Assembly (NCBI GenBank): GCA_014526335.1
Contig: JACTAT010000358.1
Span: 353,487-417,486, forward strand
Origin: Chrysaora quinquecirrha
Lineage: Eukaryota > Cnidaria > Scyphozoa > Semaeostomeae > Pelagiidae
DNA: 64,000 nucleotides
Direction: 5' to 3'
The position numbers and the translations under genes were made by a program. The notes under the pieces were generated by a model, which did not search any database, was not told the DNA's origin, and saw only the letters and a list, made by a program, of their open reading frames with translations. The first letter of the stretch is position 1; the number at the start of each line of letters is the position of its first letter. Shown here piece after piece: positions 58,610-64,000 of this stretch.

Positions 58610-61160
58610 CCCTTTATAGGCCATAGTTGCAATATGGCAACTAAAAGTTTTGGTCTTGCTCTAAGATTCTGGTCCAGGTTTTAGTCTAAGCTGAAACCAT
58701 GTGATGTAAGTCACATGTGTGGTTAACTAAATTTAATTGGTTGCTATGCTATCAAGGCAAACACATAAGCAGGAGGAAGCATTAAAAAGGTGAGTTGGAG
58801 GACATTTTGTTGCCAAGATTCGAATAACTATTTTTGGATTTAAAATTCCATGAGTCAGATATATTTTCTTTATTAATGACAATAAATAGTTAAAAGTATC
58901 TACATCAACTTTATTTACTGTACAGTTTTCTTTTCCTGGTAAAAGCTGTTGAAATATTTGGTTGCCACATGGCAACTATGGCCGACATGGATCATGATCC
59001 AGGCCAACAAGTTTCTCATAGCCTAGCCGCTTTTTCCGTTGTAGAATAACAATTTTTGTCTCTCTGCCACTTAATTCCTTTATAAATAAAGAATGCTAAA
59101 TTCAGACAGATATAAACAATAAATTAGACATTTCTATTTCACATAGACCGGGCGCAGATAAAAATTTTTCTACTTTCATTCTATCTCACATTTGATTGAT
59201 GATTCAAAAATGGAAAGAAAACAAATCATCAGGTATGATGTTGTTGATGCCATAAACTATGTGATAACTTCTTGCTCAGATTCTGAATTATCAGATCTTG
59301 AAGATTTTCAGGATGAGGCTTTCCGTCCTTAAGATGAGAAAATAAATGAAAGGTTGGAAAAACAGGATCTTTCAGAAAATGAACATGTAAAGGACACAGG
59401 GAATGCAGAACATGTTGCCAACTATCCATGACTTAGATGAGAACGATACCAAAAATGAACATGAAGCTATGACTGGTGATCAAGGAGAGAAAATAAATTA
59501 TGAAAAAGCAAAGAAGAAAACTACGAAAGTGAAAAAACTCACACTTTTTGCTGAAGAAGTCGTAAGCATCCAGCTGTTGACTCAACCTTCACAGGAGGAG
59601 ATTTCAGCTTACCTCTCTTGCAAATTCTTGCATGCAAATGACAGTAGCCTTAAAGATCTCCCAATCTATAAAGACAACAAGATGTTCAAGGTTTCCCCTA
59701 TCCTGGATAAGCTTAGGAAAAACTGTCAGCAGATTGAACAAGAACAATATCAATTAATTTACAAGCAAATTGTACCTGCAAAGACGGAATATGTATGATT
59801 TCTTCTTCTGCACTGGCGCTACCGGTACTAGTGCTGAAAAGAGTTCAGCTAAGAGCATTGTTTTGTAGCTTTGTGAGAATGTTCCCAATGACTGTAACTA
59901 CAATGTCTTCTATGACAATTGGTTCTCAACTTTAGATCTTTGCCTTGGGCTGAAGGAATGCGGTATTCTGACAGATGTAACTACATCGGAAAATCGACTT
60001 GCAGGTTGCAAGCTCAAAGCAGAGAAGGAGCTCAAAAAGAGGGCGGAGAAAGCTTTGTGTATCGAACTGACCAAAACACTGCTCTGACTGTTCTTAGATG
60101 GTACAATAACAAATTTATGCCACTTTTGTCAACCTACCTTGCAGCGGAAGCAACCGACACAGCTAAAAGATGGGATTCCAATACACACATTTACATCCCT
60201 GTAAAGTGCCCAGAAATGATGGTTCAGTATAACAAATCAATAGACAGAGTTGACCTCGCTGATATGCTCATTGCTTTATACAGATGCAAAGTAAATACTA
60301 AATGATGGTATGTCAGTTTAATATGTCATGCCCTTCATATTACTAAGTGGTCAATGATTGGCTTCTATACAGAAGGTTTCGCAACCAGCTTGGTATCCCT
60401 TAAAAGAAACAAATGCCATTGCTAACTTTCTCAAGCAGATTAGCTCAAGCCCTTATAAAAGCAAACAAGCCAAGTCCTATGACACAACCAGTAGGAAGAC
60501 CAACAAAGCAATTTTCACCACTTTATAGTCAAGATACTAATAAAAGAGGTAGAGCTCCGAAAACTGCATTACCTGACATTGATTGGAGCTTTTCCTCATC
60601 TCCTCACTGGCTGGAGTACCGAGAAAAAAAGAATAAATGCCAGAGCAGAAAAGTTTGTTTTAGCCGAAGCTACTGCAAAAAGTGTCAGTTATGTCTGTGT
60701 CTGATATCCTATAAAAACTATTTCCGAGATTTTCATACAAATTACATTGTTTTTTGCAGACTAATGGACTCTGACTAGTAAGAACACTAGATTAAGGTTA
60801 ACTCTTAATATTTCACATTTTATGAATACACATGTTTTAATTGTAACCTCGTATAACAAGACATCTTGGTTTGAGTGGTGATGTTTTACTATACAAGTAA
60901 CTTATTTCTTATTTTCAGGTAGAGGTTTTTAAATTGGGTGTATTTTCCGTCATTTTTATGTAAATCAAGCATTCTAAATCAATTTTCAAATTTCTCAATT
61001 TGAGCCTTATTGGCCATAGTTGCCATATGGCAACAAATTCTAAACAATAGGCTATTGACTTTTTTGAATAAAAATTGCATAAACAACAATTATGAGGGCA
61101 AGTGATATGGCAAGTCTACAAAAATAATGTTTTCCTTTATTAAAATCGGCCAATAAAGGG
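58610..61160 (+). mobile_element. piggyBac transposon, near full length, inactive
   Basis: The left end is TTAA (58606-58609) followed by CCCTTTATAGGCC; the right end at 61148-61160 is the inverse, GGCCAATAAAGGG. The 2551-base length suits piggyBac. Three copies of a 16-base palindrome-like motif lie near the ends: GTTGCAATATGGCAAC (58626-58641), GTTGCCACATGGCAAC (58961-58976) and GTTGCCATATGGCAAC (61019-61034). The right flank is ATAT, not TTAA, so that junction has mutated or the insertion has been rearranged. Confidence 0.82.
59211..60778 (+). pseudogene. piggyBac transposase remnant
   Basis: Pieces in order: MERKQIIRYDVVDAINYVIT at 59211, stopped at 59330; 59403-59798 with VSPILDKLRKNCQQI; then YNVFYDNWFSTLDLCLGLKE with the FDNWF-type DDE core block near 59905-59955; DSNTHIYIPVKCPEMMVQYN and KSIDRVDLADMLIALYR (60165-60300), the conserved D-x-x-D region; and a C-terminal Cys-rich piece RKVCFSRSYCKKCQLCLCLI (60655-60705). 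There are stops, frame changes and missing sequence between 59640 and 59880. The transposase cannot be made. Confidence 0.8.
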
Positions 61161-61650
61161 ATATATCAAAGATAAAGCTTTCATAAATTCTGTTTCAATC
61201 TCATTCACCTTTAACTTGATGTCCACAGAGTATGTGCTTGCAGTCTTTGCCATGATGACGTTTCTCTTGGTTTACTGCTTCTTTTAAAACATCTTGTTGA
61301 TGATTGTCTGTAGCATGCACACTTTGCTGGTTTCATTGTCGAAACACTCTTTTGATGAAATTATTCATTTATGCCGTTGAAATCTGGTGCACTGTCATCT
61401 TCATCATCACTAACTTTATTTCAGACTCGTTTTATGATATTTCGTGCTAAAAATTGAATCTCTTGCTGCAGTTACCAGCGTCCTTACAGATGACTTTCAC
61501 ATTCCCACACAGCTAAGATGCGCGCGCATACTGACAGGCAAAAAGATGGTTGTAAGCATCGAAAGGCCGCTTGAATTCTAGTGTTCCGTTGTTATTGATG
61601 TGCTTTGATTGGATTAATTCTTCTGTGATCTGTTTGTAAACGATTTTAAA

Positions 61651-62160
61651 ATGGGAACAAAACATTTTTCATCTTTATCTAATGAAGATAAAGTACATTA
61701 CAATGATAAATTAAAGCTGGTGAACGGAGTGAAGCTTGAAGATTCATACACAACAACAATAGGATGGTCGGAAGATATCACAAAACTTCCTATTATCTCT
61801 TGGTAGAATGTGATAAAATATTTGGTTGATACTTCAAGTGAATACACAAAGGAGGCAGTCTTTAGATGGGTGTGAGTTTTTCAGAGAAGGACATGTGCAG
61901 GATTGCTTCTATCATGAAACTAGTTCAACGTCTTTTGCTCAAGTCAAAGGTAAGATACCAGATATTACAATTACTGACTTGAGCATTTACTTACAGTTTT
62001 TATCATTCTAATATGAAAATATTTGTTACTTATACTCTTAGGTCTTACAAAGTCAAAGACAGAGCAAATCAGCTACAATGTATTATGTCTGCGTGGCAAT
62101 AAACGTCCAAAATGGGTGGATATTGACTGGCAATTGTACGTGTATGGCTGGGTTGGGATC
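61651..62160 (+). pseudogene. SWIM-domain protein remnant (YqaJ-associated type)
   Basis: Exon 1 starts MGTKHFSSLSNEDKVHYNDK and continues through GWSEDITKLPIISW to an in-frame TAG at 61804. After a frame change near 61850 it reads SLDGCEFFREGHVQDCFYHE. After a short intron (acceptor at 62041) exon 2 gives VLQSQRQSKS, GWILTGNCTCMAGLGS, the start of a SWIM zinc finger (CxC...). It then runs into the hAT end at 62160 before the CxH part. In invertebrate genomes such proteins often carry a YqaJ-type nuclease domain next, which is absent here. Confidence 0.6.
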
Positions 62161-62275
62161 AGGGGTGTACCGGATCTCTGTTTATTAAATCTGGCCGGAA
62201 CCGGATTTACCGGATTTTTAAATCCGGCCACATCCGGCCAGATCAACCGGCCTACCGGATTTCTGGTGTGTTTGA
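62160..62275 (+). mobile_element. probable hAT transposon left end
   Basis: CAGGGGTGTACCGGATC at 62160 fits the CAGGGGTG-type terminus of hAT elements. It is followed by a CCGGAT/ATCCGGCC-rich subterminal stretch in both orientations (62169-62262). It interrupts the SWIM finger codons. The right end was not found before 64000, so no target duplication could be checked. Confidence 0.5.
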
Positions 62276-62875
62276 GCCCTGATAAAATAAGATCATTGTT
62301 TGCTATAGTGGTCGCAAAATGCACTCTGTGAATAATTTTTCAGATTCTGTAATTATTTTATAAAAAGGAGATGAGCCTAATGTTTTGTAATGTAATTACC
62401 AGATGTTTAAAACTTGTTGGCAAAACGTGTCATCGACATAACGAGTTAGCTTTGTATTAAATTTAACGTTTTATTTTAAATTTTTCATTTATAACTGAAG
62501 ATGGATTGAGTAATCCGAAACATGTCTTGTTTGAAAACAAAAGTTCTCGCTTTTCTTCTGCAATTTTAAAGATTATTATCCTTGTCAAGAGTCTTCAAAG
62601 ATAATAGCATATTATTGTAAGCAATTAACTAGAAATAGAAATTTGAGTGTTTTGACCCAGATAACCTTCGAGAACAAGGAACACCTGGAGTCTAACACCT
62701 TATATTTCAGTAGGCTTGAACCTTGAATAGAATTGCCATCTGTCATCTTTTTTTTCGTTTCACACAAAATAACAATTTGAATTCCAATTTCGCTGTTCAT
62801 GTGTTATTATTTGTCCTCAACCTCTATATAACTCAGTACTGTGGAGTGGTTTATCAGTCCCGTTGAACCTTAAAC

Positions 62876-63346
62876 ATGGCAACAAAACCAGTCTCTAAAT
62901 CTCAACCTTTGGTATGGAATTTCTTTTCTATTAAACAAGCTGAAGATGAAAATGCTCTCTGTCAGTTTTGCAAGAGAGATGTCAAGAGAGGACAGAAAAG
63001 TAAAGGCCCAAAAAGTTACAGTACTGCACCTCTTCACGACCATTTAAAATGCTGGCATAAAAGCGAATATGATTCTGCATACGCTGAATTTTCAAAGAAG
63101 AAGATTGAACGTGATTCTCCGCATTTGACTCCCAAAGAAAGAAAATTTAAAGAAATGAGCAGTGTGCAGTTAATGCTTGAAGGAAGCCTCAGAGCATCTA
63201 AAATTTGGGATATCAATGACTCTCGATCTCAAGCAATAAGCAAGAAAATTGTTAAGATGATGGCATCTGACAACCAGCCATTATCCATTGTTGAGGATCC
63301 TAGATTTGAACTTGTGAATGAGGAAATCATAGACCTGACCTGGTGA
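62876..63346 (+). pseudogene. hAT transposase N-terminus with BED zinc finger, truncated
   Basis: Starts MATKPVSKSQPLVWNFFSIK and has the BED finger CQFCKRDVKRG followed by LHDHLKCWHKSEY. Further on are VQLMLEGSLR and KKIVKMMASDNQPLSIVEDP, the block preceding the catalytic domain in ZBED/hAT proteins. Similarity ends at DPRFEL and the frame stops at 63346 among tandem repeats. The catalytic RNase H-like domain is missing. Confidence 0.72.
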
Positions 63347-63475
63347 ATAACGAAACCCTACATTCTTAAGAAATAATCCTATTATGACTGTTTTGGGCTT
63401 GTGAATAACGAATTCCTTGGTTTTGTAAGAAAAAATACTATTATGGCTGTTTTGGGCCTGTGAATAATGAAAGAA
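63342..63475. repeat. 58-base tandem repeat
   Basis: Units starting at about 63342, 63400 and 63458 share TGTGAATAACGA and TATTATGRCTGTTTTGGGCY. They lie at the breakpoint of the hAT transposase frame. 63480-64000 has no feature I can support. Confidence 0.7.
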
Positions 63476-64000
63476 ACCCAGACTGTCGAAGGCTTGTCTC
63501 TCAAATTCATAATCCTATTAAGATTCACTTTTCTTATGAATAGCGAGAAAACCCAGACTTTCAAAAATCCAGAATGTAAAAAAATTTTTCCTTGTGTAGT
63601 GATTTTGAGACAGAAAAGTCGAAACAGCCTCTGCATTTTTTTAAAACTTGTCTTGGCTAGTACTGTTGGTGGTGGTGGTTGGACATCGGGATGGGCAAAA
63701 TGGTAAGACCTTGCAGCAAATGTAGAGAGGAACTGCTTTTCTATTGGCGAAAAATGTACAAAAATTGAGTACATCTTTGAATGTATGACATACATTGTTA
63801 TACTTTGCAGAACAGTACATATCTAAATTGTTCATCATCAAAGTTTGATTTGCTAAATGATATGTGTGGATGTTGATGGGAAATTTTCCACAATCTCTTT
63901 CTGTCTTTCTTGCCTCTATGTCCAAATCTGTGCATCAATGTTGAAAAGATAGCCATCGGCATAATAGGTAATAAAAAGTTCATCACCAGACAGAAAAACA

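Noticed and set aside
1..64000. CRISPR arrays, bacterial operons or plasmid origins
   Set aside because: No regularly spaced identical repeats with unique spacers and no prokaryotic gene organisation were seen.

Overview
This is a 64 kb piece of an animal nuclear genome. Its genes have GT-AG introns, it is AT-rich, and it holds several classes of eukaryotic transposon plus two scaffolding gaps of exactly 500 N (18344-18843 and 42956-43455). Animal-type RRAGA, UQCRH, NT5C2 and cytochrome P450 genes sit beside BEL/Pao, Polinton, piggyBac and hAT remnants. I infer an invertebrate, quite possibly a cnidarian, but nothing here fixes the phylum. No bacterial operon, CRISPR array or prokaryotic signal is present.

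Left part (1-25.8 kb). A young BEL/Pao retrotransposon on the minus strand (1-7209) has near-identical LTRs and one frameshift. Next comes a complete nine-exon RRAGA (RagA GTPase) gene on the minus strand, 7480-14990, rebuilt exon by exon; its introns carry a MITE, tRNA-like modules with nuclear-receptor-type half sites, and a SINE. A Mutator-like non-autonomous element with a 9-bp target duplication lies at 15569-16528. An intronless NT5C2-like nucleotidase (+) and a four-exon cytochrome P450 (-) converge on the first gap, and both lose their 3' ends there. A three-exon UQCRH gene (24490-25796, +) with an unusually long acidic stretch closes this part.

Middle part (26-43 kb). Two tandem, same-strand copies of a gene related to the bacterial VioB/RebD-like family (iminophenyl-pyruvate dimer synthase with a ferritin-like domain) occupy 28060-32043 and 38842-42955. 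Both copies appear to have lost the metal-binding residues of the ferritin-like domain. Copy A also lacks an internal exon, and a perfect 57-bp inverted repeat stands in its place. Between the copies is a 3.5 kb long-TIR DNA element nested in an older repeat, with a LINE tail beside it.

Right part (43-64 kb) is a transposon graveyard: a RecQ-like helicase remnant; a Polinton remnant with its adenain-type protease and protein-primed DNA polymerase tail to tail; a second BEL/Pao element with several ORF breaks; an isolated piggyBac-like end; degenerate zinc-finger fragments; a second RecQ-like remnant; a nearly full-length but dead piggyBac element with palindromic subterminal repeats; a SWIM-domain gene remnant cut by a hAT element; and the hAT BED-finger exon.

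The host genes do not form a pathway. RagA acts in lysosomal amino-acid signalling to mTORC1, UQCRH in respiratory complex III, NT5C2 in purine nucleotide turnover and the P450 in membrane-bound oxidation. The most unusual biology is the tandem VioB-like pair.
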